Part shown: positions 47,588 through 60,711 of the stretch, piece by piece
How the letters are laid out: each line of letters opens with the position of its first letter
Position numbering within the stretch: position 1 is the stretch's first letter
Source of the DNA: Liopterus haemorrhoidalis
Taxonomy: Eukaryota; Arthropoda; Insecta; Coleoptera; Dytiscidae
Assembly (NCBI GenBank): GCA_963971575.1
Contig: OZ020625.1
Coordinates: 16,035,646-16,099,645, forward strand
Direction of reading: 5' to 3'
DNA: 64,000 nt
Made by a program: the position numbers and the translations under genes
Notes under the pieces: model-generated
The model's database searches: none
What the model saw: only the letters and a program-made list of their open reading frames with translations
What the model was told of the DNA's origin: nothing

Positions 47588-47969
47588 TGTATGTGAAGTG
47601 TGAATTTTCACACATTGCAGGGTTTCGCAGGTATATAATAAGTGAAGGCGGCATGCTGAGTGTGTAGGACAAATTTTGCTTTGTAGTAACCACGGAAAAA
47701 TGAACGATCTTTTTAAAATAATTTATCGTCTGTTAATCTCAGAGCTTTAAAAACAAATTTTATGTTAAAATATTTTTTTGTTAATTTTAATTCGAATACC
47801 TAATATCATTATTTAGGTTTCTAAATAAGTGCAGTATTTTTTTTATATAACAAGGTTCATTAAGATTTTGAAAATTGGGCCTATGGCTTTCATTGGTTGT
47901 CTTAAATCATACGTCTTAAATCCGCCCTCTGGCTTCGTATAAATGACACAGAATGAAAATATAATTCCA

Positions 47970-48790
47970 ATTGGTTATTTATTTATTTATTTATTTATTC
48001 TTTGGAACATAAACAGGACGAGCCCAGTAAAATGTTCGCAAGTTAATTACAAAAAAAAATATAATATAAATACATAACATTATAAGTTTGAGATAACACA
48101 TAAATTATACAATAAAAATAATAATAATTACAATAATTACAGAGTAATACATGATAGAATTAGTTTTGAAGCTTTAATTTGATAGATTTAACAAAAGTAT
48201 TAATGTTAACATTATATATTTCTATGTTAGAAAAGAAATTGTTGTAAGTGGAACAGAGACGGACAATGGGAGAATTTTGGTAAGAGTTAGTATTAGCAAA
48301 CGGAATACTAAGTAGAGATAAAGCACGCGTGTTATACGTTTGAACATGAATGTTAAATAAGATAGAGAGATTTTCACAAATTAATAAGTTATTAAGGATT
48401 TTAAACAAAATTTTCATGTCCGATAAAGTGCGACGGTCCTTTAGAGTTAAGAGATTAAATTCTTTACAATGATGATAGTAGTTGTTTTGAGGATTGCAAG
48501 CATTTGTTTTAAATGACAGATATTTAACAAATTTCTTTTGTATTTTTTCTAATTGATTAATATAAATTTCATAAGAAGGATTCCAAATGACAGATGCAAA
48601 TTGAACATTACTTATGACGTAGGCGAAATACAATGACTTTAAAGCAGTTATTGATTTGAAATGTTGAGTTGATCTTATTACAAAACCTAGCATCTTAAAA
48701 GACTTAGCTGTAATCTTGCTTATATGTTCGCTGAAGGTTAAATTTGAGTCGAATAAAACTCCCAAATCTCTTACAACGTCGGTTCTAGAG
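47970..48790 (-). pseudogene. 5'-truncated LINE with RT C-terminal region
   Basis: The minus-strand 201-residue frame reads GVLFDSNLTFSEHISKITAK, then LKSLYFAYVISNVQFASVIW then TYNTRALSLLSIPFANTNSY. These are the post-RT thumb/connector and C-terminus of a Jockey/CR1-like ORF2. A (AAAT)n tail (47978-48000) marks the 3' end. Inserted into a family A element. Confidence 0.85.
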
Positions 48791-48865
48791 ATTAAATTTA
48801 CGCTCTTTACAAATTAATTTAAACATAATAAATATGAAAAAAAAACAAAAAATAAAATTGACTCC

Positions 48866-48946
48866 ACAAGCCAGGAACGAACCTGTGTAGTGAATAACGA
48901 TCCTGTGTGGTTGTCGAGCAACTGAGCCACTAGACCACCAAACACT
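48866..48946 (-). repeat. tRNA-like module within family A
   Basis: Minus strand: TGGTGGTCTAGTGGCTCAG (A-box) then, about 45 bases on, CACAGGTTCGTTCCTGG (B-box-like). It is at the homologous position to 21868-21947, so the module belongs to family A, not to a chance SINE insertion. Confidence 0.6.
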
Positions 48947-49672
48947 TATCAAGTTAGTGTGTTATAAGAGTATAACATGTATGCATCGTCAACCAAAAAA
49001 CACAAAAAATGCGTTATTTTCCGAAAACATAATCTGATCAAAAATTCCTGTTGTACTATTCCGGTTCACACCATTATACATTACTTAGAATTTTTTCACA
49101 TTTTTAGTTTAAACCATCTGGGCTACAGGGTGTGGGACAAAAATTTTTTTGCACAATTTTGGCAAAAATCGCCTCAAAATAATTTATTTTGCAAAAATTA
49201 AATTTTGATCGTTAATCCACGTACTAAGGGCTTTCATTTGATACCCTACTCAGAATTTAAAAAAAATATTTTTTTTTTCGATGAGCAAATATTTGTTTAT
49301 ATTTTTAGGGGGATATGTTTTTTAGATGTTTTAGTATTTTTCCTATGTGCGGGTCAAAAAGTTGTACAAGCATGCCAATTTTCAACTCTCTAGGTTTAGC
49401 CGTTTGGCTACAATTTTTACCGAACAGACAGACAGACAGACAGACGACAAAACGACGGTATAAGGGTTTTTTGGTCATACCTACAAAACCCTAAAAATGG
49501 AACACACTTTGAACACTTGTAAATAACAATATTTTACTTTAGCGTCGTTTTAAAAATATAATTGCAAAAAAATTCTCCTAATTCGTAAAAAATGATGCAC
49601 CCTATATAGTAGTTTTTCCCAAACATATCTAAGTCGGACAAATCTCTGAACAATGTTAACAATTATTTTCAG

Positions 49673-52600
49673 GTCTCCCCAGTGTTGCGCAATCAGGGAG
49701 CGATATGTTCAGAATGTTGCAATAAAGTGGATGGCTTCTATGAATTCCGTGAGCAATACTTGCGGAACAGTCAAATATATATAAATTATACATCACAACT
49801 GAGTTCTGCCTCTGAAACTCGTGGAGAGTTGTGTGTTTATTTGACGGATTTCAAAAACGAACAGAAACAATGTTTGGGGGCCTTGGAAGAGTACTGTCAT
49901 AACAGTGACTCAGTGAAAACAGAAAAGGAAGACTGCACAGGTATTGTAGCGGCTGTCCCATTTAACTGGGAATGTATGGCGATCTCTAAAACTACCAAAA
50001 ATACCACTTCAGTTAAACTAGACCAAATTATCTATATAACTAGTGCAGCTCAATGGCATTTTTAAAATGCATAGCAAACTAGATATAAGCAAAAAACTAG
50101 TATTCGCCAAATTGAATTTTCCCTTATAATTTTTGATGTATTAAAAAACATATACTACATTAAACTAAACTTTCTTCAGTCAACTATTTGCTTACTTTCC
50201 AGTGCTGCTGTAAAATTACTGATCATTTTTATTTATTATTAATAACTTAAATGTTTCTTGGAGTAAGTCGTGTCTCTTGCAGTTTTTTAGATCCCTACAT
50301 ATTCCCGGTTAAATAGGACACCCAGTATGTCAATATAAGACATTTTTATTATATCATCAGCCTTATTTATTTATCTTTGCTCTATTTTGAAAATTGTAGG
50401 AGGTGCAAAAGAAGTTGAATAATTAGTAAATACATAAATATTTGCTAATATAATGAATTAAACTTTGACTGGCATACTGATTAAAACTTTAATAATATTG
50501 TTTATTTCATATTCCATTATTTATAGAAAGAGACTAGTTGTAGTTCCTTTAAATTAAAGTACGTGTTTGTTCCAGGAACGAATTTGAATGATGGCGCAGG
50601 TGGTGACATACATCCTGATGTCACCAGAGACGGCGATGTTAGCGATATTATTAAAGAAGATGTGGATGTTAAGACAGAATATGAAGATATGACTGATGAC
50701 TATATAGTGATGGCTGGGACAGAGCATATAGCTGCATGGGAGAATGGTCAGTAACGGGCACATTTAAAACTAACTTCTACTGATGACTGTTATTCATATT
50801 TCATTGTCACAGTCTGTTTATTTCAGACGAATTGGGGCAATGATCAGTAAACATCTTAAATAAAATATATATTTTGCAGTGAGTAATTCGTTTATATTTC
50901 ACTGATGATGTGTTTATTTCAGGTATCACAAATGGAGTTACAGTTGTCGTTTATCATGATGGGATGAACACAGAAGAGACTGTCGTCAAGTCTGAACCTG
51001 TGGACAGCAGTGAATGTGAAGGAAATGTACTAGCAAGTACAGCTGTTTCAAACATTGGTGAGCAGAGCTAGCTTTATTAATAGCTTAATGCGTACATCAC
51101 GCCCCTTGTACTGTACATCTCGGGCGCCTAGTACTGAAAAATTCACAGACACAATATCAACTATGTCAATTGTTCAGTAACTATAAGTGTATATATTTCA
51201 GAGAGTCGCGATACTGGGTTGACATATATCATTTCATCTGCTGACGACATGTTCCAGTATAACTACAAAACTAATATAATCCTCAATGAGGAGATTGATA
51301 TCCAGACTGAATGTGGAGATGACAGTGAATATGAGGAGAGTGCAGCTGCGCAAGATACAGGTCAGTCAATATTTTAATATTATTGTACTAGTTGTGAGCT
51401 TCCAATACTGATATTTCCAGTTTCTATTTACTGAGTACATGCACAGGATCACAATGAGTAATAGTTTGCTAGTTGTAGTAATTTGTTAATATAATTTATC
51501 CAATAAATGATTTAATTCTTATCGACCTCTCACAAACTCTAATATAGAAATATTGTTTCTTTGTAGACTCTTATCTTTCATCAGCCAATATACAATCTTT
51601 ACTTTATTTCAACATGGTTTTGTTAAATATAAATCGACCACAACAGCCATTTTTTCATTTCTCAATTCCATGCACAAAAACTTAGAGGCAAAATCACATT
51701 GCTTAGGCTTCTCTTACGATTTTATTAAAGCCTTCGATTTAGTCCATCGCTCCATAATAGGAATTAAATTAAAGGACATCGGTAGTGTAGGTCCACCGCA
51801 ATCGTGGCTCTCATTATTTTTTTCTTATAGAGAGCAAGTTGTTTCTACTAGCCAAAAACATATTGTTTTTTGTTATTTTTTTTTCTGCCTGATAACCGGG
51901 CAAGCCTAATAACAATATCGCACTATTTACATATAAAAAAATTTAATTTAAATTATGCCAGTGACATAATATTTTCTATATCTAAACAGAGTATCATAGC
52001 ATAAAATCATAAAATACAAATACTACAATAGACATTATTTCAAAACTAGAGAGAAATTAGTAATAAAAATAATAATATACATTAATATTAATAAATTCTA
52101 AATAAATTACAATAAGGGAAGGTGTTTTTTAAATTGATTAATATTGTACAAAAAATATCAGGATAATTCAGTGAAATTTTAATAAATTGTAAGCAAATTC
52201 TATTGAGTGGGGAATTGTATGCAGAGTTAGTTTTATTTAGTGGCAAAGAAAAGAACTCGTTATTTCAAGTGCAATGTAACGGAACACGCATATACAGTTA
52301 CTTTAAAAGTAAATTAAACTATTTAACAACTTATATAGAAATGTCAATTTCAAATATCAAATAATAATTACAAATCTCATAAGCGACAGTGTAACAAAGG
52401 AGTTCCACAAGGTTCTATACTTGGTCCAGTATTATTTCTCTTGTATGTAAATGATTTACTTTCATTATTTCCAAATAATGCTATTTGTAATACTATTTTG
52501 TATGGGGGTGACACTTCACACATTACTACATATTGTGGATGCATCGTCACTAGCTCTGGATGGTAAAAATAACTTAGTAGCAATGAGTCGGTAGTGTTTT

Positions 52601-55050
52601 GAAAATAATCTCATGCTGAATACCGAAATAAAATTTATCCTCTACTTCTCCATGAACAGAACAATGCACTTATTGCCGACCCATATTTTCACTTGCAATG
52701 ACAAAAAAAAAAAGATAGTGTTCGCAATCTCCAAAATTTTTGTACATAATAAGTGATAATCTAAACTGGATAAGCACGTGGACTATTTGCTACCTAAACT
52801 TAGCAAATCTTGTTATATATTGAACAAGCATAAGGATATGGTTTCTGCAAGTACACTCAGAGCTGCTTACTTTGTAATATTTCACGTAACAATGTGCTAT
52901 GGCATTTTGTGTTGGGGTAGATCACGTGTATCGTAAAAAGATTTTCTCCACGACCGTTAGAGAATTTAACAATTCTAAAATCAATTTTTTATTTATTTAT
53001 TTATTTATTTATTATTAATTAATATTCTAAAACAAGAGTTGGAATGTTATTTTAAAATACTTTTCTTCTTATGCATTTTGCGTGTATTTCATTCCTTCAA
53101 TAGTTAAGGAATAATTATTTCATGCTTGTTGTCAGTTGTTATTGTTCACTATAAGGTATACATTATTCCGCGCTGAAAGTAGTGCGGACGGTATCTGTGA
53201 CGTATGGATACATTTAACAAATGTATATACAAAGTTTTTTTTTAAATATACTAACATAACTTACTAAAAAGTAACAAGTAAGTGGCCGATGTGAGGAAAA
53301 TTAAACTAAAATTAAACAAAAAAAAAAAGTAAAAAAATAAGTATAAATAATTAATTAATTTGGTATGTAAAGTAGGGTCTATGACTCGGTTGGAAGAGAA
53401 AAATTGCTGCTCGTGGCTTCTCACGGTCACCTGCGGCTCGCGCTCGGAATGTTCCACTCGCATCGAATTTTCTCATTTCAACTTTGTAGTTTCAATACTA
53501 TTCTAGTTCAAATTCTCACTATTCGCATAATAGCAGGTGTCCCTTTAGATCATCTTGCAGCTCCCTTTTTCCAGTTTTGCCTGAATTAACTCTTCCATCT
53601 TTTTATATATTAGAAGTCGTAATGTTTGTTAAAAATAATCCGTAACTTATCGCTATTCATTCATTTCCATACTTATCATACTCGCAATATATAGCACTGC
53701 ACTGTACAGTAAAGATCCCCACTTTATGGCTGTAACATTATGTTACATGGAAAACTATTTTGTTAACTCGTGTGGTTTCAGTTCGTATTATATGTGTCAT
53801 CTTGACTAAACCTCATCATTTAGGTAATGTGTTATTGGTTAAATAAATGTATTATTTATAAGAAAATAACTATACTTAAACAAAGTTTTTTCTCAATAAT
53901 CAATGCAAAATTGTTTGCAGCTAGTGAAACATCTTCCAGTGAATCAGATGATAGTTGGGAGCCGTTGGCCATAAACAAGCGTAAACAACCCACAACAACA
54001 AGGTCATCACATTTCATAAGACACAAGAAAATGCATTCTGGAGGGAAACCATTCAAATGTGATCAGTGTGATAAAGCATTTACAAAGTCTTCAAATTTGA
54101 TTACTCACAAACGAACACATTCTGGAGAGAAACCATTCAAATGTGATCAGTGTGGTAAAGGATTTTCAGTATCTTCAAATTTGATTCGTCACAAACGAAC
54201 ACATTCTGGAGAGAAACCATTCAAATGTGATCAATGTCATAAAGCATTCTCAATGTCTTCACACCTGGTTACTCACAAACGATTACATTCTGGAGAAAAA
54301 CCATTCAAATGTGATCAATGTGATAAAGCATTTTCAACGTCTTCATATCTAGTTGTTCACAAACGATTACATTCTGGAGAGAAACCATTCAAATGTGATC
54401 AGTGTGATAAAGCATTTACAATGTCTTCAAATCTCATTACTCATAAACGATTACATTCTGGAGAGAACCCATTCAAATGTGATCAGTGTGATAAAGCATT
54501 TTCAGTCTCTTCAAATTTGATTACTCACAAACGATTACATTCTGGAGAGAAGCCATTCAAATGTGATCAGTGTGATAAAGCATTTTCACAATCATCACAT
54601 CTCATTACTCACAAACAGGTACATTCTGGAAAGAAACCATTCAAATGTGATCAATGTGATAAAGTATTTTCACACTCATCAAATCTCATAAAACACAAAC
54701 GAATACATTCTGGAGAGAAACCTTTCAAATGTAATCAGTGTGTTAAAGCATTTACCGATTCATCATATCTCATTAAGCACAAACGATCACATTCTGGAGA
54801 AAAACCATTCAAATGTGATCAGTGTGATAAAGCATTTTCACACTCATCAAATCTTATACAACACAAACGAATGCATTCTGGAGAGAAACCATTCAAATGT
54901 GATCAGTGTGTTAAAACATTTATCTATTCATCACATCTCACTAGGCACAAACGATCACATTCTGGAGAAAAACCATTCAAATGTGATCAGTGTGATAAAG
55001 CATTTTCAGTGTCTTCAAATCTCATTACTCACAAACGAGTACATTCTTGA
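49673..55050 (+). CDS. ZAD-type C2H2 zinc-finger gene 3 (12 fingers), right arm
   Basis: Likely nuclear DNA-binding regulator. Exons by GT/AG: 49673-49940, 50576-50746, 50923-51057, 51202-51360 and 53921-55050, all joined in phase 1. The first encodes the second half of a ZAD dimerisation domain: [20 protein letters not shown] (zinc CxxC, then the FYEFREQ helix). The first ZAD half is not found upstream, where family A sits at 47.6-49.5 kb. Exons 2-4 are acidic linkers ([31 protein letters not shown]). The last exon opens [17 protein letters not shown] and encodes 12 near-identical C2H2 fingers with [12 protein letters not shown] linkers (minor changes SGENP, SGKKP). A stop where GGAGAG became TTGA ends it at HSX; more fingers follow as relics. 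The large intron 51361-53920 contains a LINE RT fragment. Confidence 0.8.
51545..52945 (+). pseudogene. Jockey/CR1-like RT remnant inside the zinc-finger intron
   Basis: Pieces: [29 protein letters not shown] (RT motif around a catalytic Asp), [20 protein letters not shown] at 52398, the YGDDTS equivalent as YGGDTS, then [14 protein letters not shown] and [14 protein letters not shown]. It is interrupted at 51870-52370 by another LINE 3' end and disabled by frameshifts. Shared with the left arm, so it predates the duplication. Confidence 0.8.
51870..52372 (-). mobile_element. LINE 3' end inserted in the right arm only
   Basis: The minus strand contains RVPLHCT-like then [15 protein letters not shown], similar in design to SLLSIPFANTNSYQNSPIVR of the 48-kb LINE. 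It is missing from the left arm at the corresponding point (42215-42240), so it inserted after the duplication. Confidence 0.55.
53340..53905 (+). promoter_or_regulatory. Right-arm copy of the finger-exon flank
   Basis: Inverted match of 36045-36600. Carries CGCTCGGAATGTTCCACTCG and CTGTAACATTATGTTACATG. Same possible role as the left-arm copy. Confidence 0.45.
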
Positions 55051-55262
<212 letters not shown>

Positions 55263-55324
55263 TTTCAGCGTCCGTATGCGTTGCTTTTCACAGAAAAATA
55301 AATTGCAGAGAGAAGCAATTCTAA

Positions 55325-55970
55325 TGTTATGTGTTTGATCAGACATTTTGTTACTCATCAAATCTCCACAGAAACAAACAACATTTTGAAGATAAACCCT
55401 TCAAATATGATATGTACCAAATGTAAGAAGGCATTTTCAGAGCAGTTCAGAACAGTTCTCATTAGTCACCAACGTATTCTGCAGAAAGGCCTTTCCAGTA
55501 TGCGTATCCGTGTGCGTGTGCGTTTGCGGTAGCGTGTTCAAGTGTATGTCCGTGTGCGTGTTCCTTTTAATTTTGCGTGGAGAATATAGGGCCCCTATTA
55601 CATCGATTTCAGAATGTATGTAGGATTTTGCGTAGGCAAAGATTCACAAAAACTTGTATGCGATACGTTAGTTCTATGGTTATTATCCATGATTCGCATC
55701 CGTAAACCAATACAGATTTAACATGTATATTAAAGAGTCTGATATTTATGTTGTCAAGCATAGTAAATGCTCCCAGTTGTGGTGAGGGATAAAGCCTAAG
55801 ATAGTATGAAACAAATGCTCTAATGCCTATTTATAGATACCTGAAAATCCCGCAACAGATTTTGTTCTAGAAACTGTTTTGAAACATGTACTGATTGTTT
55901 TTTTTTTAATGTATATTTATGATATTTTTTGTTTTAATATAGACATTTCATTTAAATTGTAACAGACATG
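55325..55970. other. No gene seen
   Basis: Contains a fragment of C2H2-like text (KCKKAFSEQFR near 55420) and GTGTGCGTGTGCG-type simple sequence at 55500-55565. Confidence 0.45.
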
Positions 55971-55975
55971 GTTTT

Positions 55976-56300
55976 TAGGGCTTTGTAGGCATAACAACCA
56001 AAGAACCCTTCTAGCGTCACTTATGTGTATGTTTGTCTGCCTCCACGGTAGATATTGTAGCCAAACGGCTTAGCATAGAAAGTCGAAATTTGGCATGCTT
56101 GTACAACTCCAAAGATACAAGTACATATAAGTAATATATTAGGAAAAATACTGAGAGTGCAAAAAAAAACATCCTGAAATAAATATAAACAAATATGTAT
56201 TTAATGAAAAAAATATATATATATCTTTTATTAAATTTTGAGTGGCATCATATTATACCTCTCAATGCGTGGTTTATGTGATTTTCGTAAAAAACCTCCC
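55976..56300 (+). mobile_element. Family A element, old and truncated
   Basis: Starts AGGGCTTTGTAGGCATAACA after a T-run. The GAAATTTGGCATGCTTGTAC block matches other copies, but the CTGT tract is reduced to a single motif. The 3' half is missing. Confidence 0.75.
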
Positions 56301-56788
56301 ACCCTTTCTCTCAGAGGGGTTGATTTTATCTGCAATGAACAATATTTACGAATATAATATAATTTTTGTTGAATTGTTAAAAACATATATAATTAACAGT
56401 AATTTAGATAATCATTTAATTTTATTAATAAAATGTGTGAATAATTTTTATTTAATGTTATTTGTATTTATATTATTGTAAATTTTAATAAATATATTTC
56501 ACTTAAAAGATTACAGACATGGTTTTATGTAATCGAAGAGTAATCACGTATTCTACAGCTGTTGGTGTGATCACGAATGCTATTGCCCTATGGATGGAAC
56601 GCTACTTTCTGCAGCTTCTCTTGTTAGGAGTTTGTATTTTTATTCTGCATTTTTTGGTTAGGTGCAGTATTCTTCTAACGTCTTCATCCAATCCATTTTC
56701 GTGGTGCGTGCCGATGCTTAGTTTTCCTTAAATACTACAGCTTATTGATTTTGTGTTTAAAATGAAAATACTGTAATTTTAATTTATG
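56301..56788. other. No gene seen
   Basis: AT-rich with a few short frames (56242, 56519) that lack recognisable domains. Confidence 0.35.
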
Positions 56789-57019
56789 GTGCGATTCTGA
56801 AGTAATATGTTACGGCGATGTTCGTCGGATACGGCCGAAGTTGAACGATGTTAGAAAAACGGTATCCTGAAGTCGCGCTATGTTTACATTCGTCGATGTA
56901 AGTTAACCTTTTAGTGGTTAGAATAACCGCTAGCAAATTGCTTGACGGAATTGAGAGTAGAGTGGTGTTAAATGTTATTTTGAACAGATTTTTATTATTA
57001 TTAACTAAAATCATTCAAA

Positions 57020-57078
57020 ATGAATCATGAAATTATTGCATTGTACGCATACTTGTTTGGTGAAGAATATTATCGAAG
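57020..57078 (+). CDS. Possible first coding exon (Harbinger-like?)
   Basis: ATG at 57020 gives MNHEIIALYAYLFGEEYYR, then GAAG/GTAAGT, a strong donor in phase 2. Upstream at about 56789-56815, TTA then TGGTGCGATTCTGAAGTAA resembles a PIF/Harbinger terminus. Short acidic N-termini of this type are seen in Harbinger transposases, but 19 residues cannot prove it. No second exon was found; the 6.2-kb TIR element starts 20 bases after the exon. Confidence 0.3.
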
Positions 57079-57495
57079 GTAAGTGCTTTAAGTAATAAGG
57101 GTTACCAAATGTCTCTCATGACAGAGTAGGATATTTCAACTAAAAATAGTAGTTTAGTAGGACACAGTAGTACTTTTTTTTAGGAGTTTTTTTTTTTTAA
57201 TTTTAATATGCTACGAAATATATAGGTACCTAATTATGTTCAAATCCCATAACAAGGCTATTTTTTCATAGTAAGGCATTTTTTTCATAATGAGGCCTTT
57301 TTTAAAATTTGTTAATATTATAAAAACATTTTATTATAGATTATATATAAAAGGCCTTATTATGGGATCCAACATAACATATAATTAGCAAGAAACAGTC
57401 AATAAATAATAAGTAATACTACTATTATAAAAATTAAATTATATGTTTATTGGTTCACATCTTTCTTTATATTTAACAAAATCACATTTTAGAAA

Positions 57496-60400
57496 TCTTT
57501 ATATATAAAAGAGAATATTTGTGGCTATGTCCGGAAATTCTAACCCACTTCCAGATATGCTACCGAGTTGAAATTTTGCATACAGGTAGGGAATGCCTTC
57601 ATCATAACTAGAAAAATCGAAAATTTCAAAAAAGTCCCATCAGATACGAGAATTTAATAATTTTGTTTTTAATTATATTGGACCATCGAAGTATGTATGA
57701 TGCGTTCAGCGAGATCGCGGGAATTTCGTTTCAATGGTTGTTTGGACAAATATAGTAAGTTCGGGAAACATCGGTAAATGTCATTCGGCGCGATTCAGTT
57801 AACTATTGGTGAAAAGATTTCTGTATTCAATTAAATATTTAGTAAAATTTATGATTAGTGTATGCAGAGCGAGACTGAAATGGAGCACCTGTTTTCTGGT
57901 TTTTTATTTTTGGGCATTTTTATGAACTTTTTTATTTTTATTTAATTTTTTTTTTTTTTATTCTTTTATTTAAATGTTTAAATATAATAGTAAAATCTTT
58001 TATATATATAAAACAGAAAATCTATGTGTACCGAGTTGAAATTTGGTATATAGGTAGGAAATGCAGTCAATGTAAGGAGGCGAAACGAAAATCGGAAGAA
58101 AAAGAAATTGTATCAGTTAAGATGTAGACTTAAGACAGAAAAATTGCTTATAATAAGAAAAGAAATATTTTTTTATTGGATTGATTTACGGGAGTTACGA
58201 AGGGACAACCTAAAACTAAACTTTTGAAATATCTCATTTACTATTGACTTAACAGCAAAAACGCACATAAGAAAAGCTGTTTAAAATAAAAAAACAAATA
58301 TATGTTATCCAATAAATTTTTCAATTGGTTGAGAAGCTGGGGAAGGGAGATGGGGGAGGTGCTAAAACTAAAATACTGGAAATATCTCGCTTATTATATA
58401 CTTTACATCAACAATTTATAAAGACAATTTGTTTTGATTGAAGAACGATTATTTTCTGTTTAGTGTAGCTTCCGAATATTTAGGGGGACAGAGGGAGCGC
58501 TACTTATAAACTTGAAATATCTCTTAATATTGACTTAACATTAAACATGTGTATAACAGAAGTTGTTACAATATCAATAATATAAATAAACAAATATTTT
58601 CTGTTTTATCTTCTGTATATAGGTATATCATTTATATTTTTCATATATATGTATATAAATACATGACCTGACTGACTCATCAACGTCCAGCCCAAATCAC
58701 TAGATCTAGAAACATGAAATTCGAGAAGTATATTTCCTCCATGTCGTAAGCGATCACTAAGGGCATTTTCGAAATACGACCCCTAAGGGGCTGTAAAGTG
58801 ATTTCAGGGATTCCTCAATATCTCTTAGGACCAATGAGATATTGACTTAGTTTTTGGTTACACATACAAATGTTAAGAACTAAATTCAGGATTTTGTTCT
58901 AATCAACCCTTAAAGGGATAAATTTATTATGCATCCGGAGTGAATTATAGAACCCTTCGTATTTCCTATGTATGTTGAGTTATAACATTGTGTTTTGGCA
59001 TATAGGTGTCTTTTTTTAAATCTTTAGAAACTTTTTGACAGTTTTCTTTTAAATTTTCAACCATAAAAGGGTAAATTGGTATTTTTTATTCAATAGAACG
59101 TCCCCTGGACATAGAAACATGAAATTCGCGGAGGACGGAATGTTCCTTCCATGATGTGAGCACCTAATTAAGACAGAATTTTTTTAATTTCGACCCCTAA
59201 TTTGTTGAAATGTTTCTTTCTCGGATTCCTCAATATCTCAGACCTATAATGAGATATCGACTTGGTTTTTGGTTACAAAGGTTACCCATACACATGTACA
59301 TAAACGAAGTTCAGTATTTCGCTATGATCAACCCATAAACGGCAAATCTAGATTCAAGGTTATTTATAAAACCCTTCAAGTGGCCTGTTTCATTTCTTAA
59401 GCCGCATTCAGACCTCTTTAAATTAACGAGTTATAGACTGCACGTTGTATCGGTCTGAGTTATGCTTTAATGCATTCTTTTAACGTTTCATGTACCGTTC
59501 ACATCTGTTATATATTAGTACGTTACGAATAGCTCTCCATCTGTGAATTTTGAAACCAACTATTTAGCTTCGTAAAATATTTTATATGTTTTATTATCGT
59601 TCTTATAATTCTGTTGTTTTAGATTTTAACTACCTAATTACCTAAATTGATCATATTTACTGTCCGTCTTTGTAATTTTGAGCAAGATTTGTTAATGATG
59701 ACATTATGTTAGGTTATGTAAAGGCATTCGATAACTACTGTGTCATTGATAGAATGCGATAGCCAATGTGTTTATATGTCTGTCTCATTAAAACATCTCA
59801 CTAGCTATAAGTTTAGAAAATTATGCACAATCCACAACAAACAGCGTATTAAATTTGGAAGGCTGAACGGTTTCACGTCTTATCATATCACAAACTTGCT
59901 GGTGACAGTGAACAGTTCATAAGATACAGTGCATACGCTACTGATGTAAGAGCTCTGAATATGGCTTTATTGGCACAAAGGCGTCTGTTTAGAATCGGTT
60001 TATGTATTAAAACTTAAAAACGACTAAACCGATTTTAGCATTTTATTACTATTTGCAATAGCGTATTGCAAATTTGTCTGGAAAGATTTTAAGTCGGAAA
60101 AATCTTCCATATTATAAAAAACTATAAAAGATATACATATTCAAAATATATATTAACGAATTTTGGGTTTAATATTGGTACAAAAATGTTCCTGAGGGTA
60201 TATATCACAATTTTCATTATTTTCATTTTAGACGCCAATTATAACGTTAAATTCGCTATTGAAAATTATTGTAACGCCCTAAAGCAATACGAAAACTTAC
60301 TTCGGTGGCAAGAATATTTACTAACGAAAAAAAGTAATTATAATAAATATCATAAAAATTATAATAAATAATTTCGTAAGGTGCAAGGTAAAATGCTTCA

Positions 60401-60711
60401 CGTGACCGGCGGTGCCTTTGGCAATGAGTGATTCTCACATGGGCATTTTATGTCGCATTTTCCTGGGTTAGCACAACTACATTTATGTTTGTTACTAAAT
60501 GTCTGCACTACAAGATGTTTGCAAAGAAGTTTGTACTTAAATTATTTGTATAAAAAGCACATATTAATACAATGGTAGATTAAAACAAATAAATATATTT
60601 GAATATAAAACGATTCGTAGCAACCAATCTTGAACCGATTTCGAAATAGGCCCGATCTAAGCGGGCTACGACTATTTTTTTTCGGTAGCGAAGCAGCGGG
60701 TATACTGCTAG
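57496..60711 (+). mobile_element. Possible non-autonomous Helitron
   Basis: Starts TCTTTATATATAAAAGAGAA preceded by A and ends GCAGCGGGTATACTGCTAG followed by T. TC...CTAG with an A^T insertion site is Helitron-like. A second similar 5' end (TCTTTTATATATATAAAACA) at 57997 and ACCGAGTTGAAATTTGG repeats suggest a nested copy. The 3' hairpin stem is only about 4 bp, so this is tentative. Confidence 0.45.

Larger units (their letters stand above)
47588..49492 (-). mobile_element. Family A element, complete but split by a LINE fragment
   Basis: 5' end at 49492 (CCTACAAAACCCT read inverted), short CAGA tract near 49428-49444, core, tRNA-like module on the minus strand (48866-48946), LINE insertion (about 47970-48790), 3' repeat AGGGTTTCGCAGGTAT (47619-47634) and hairpin GTGTGAATTTTCACAC (47598-47613). 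CATTTTT appears on both sides. Confidence 0.85.

Noticed and set aside
53921..55050. Tandem C2H2 units as a satellite
   Set aside because: The 84-base periodicity is the zinc-finger unit; zinc ligands and linkers are kept in frame.
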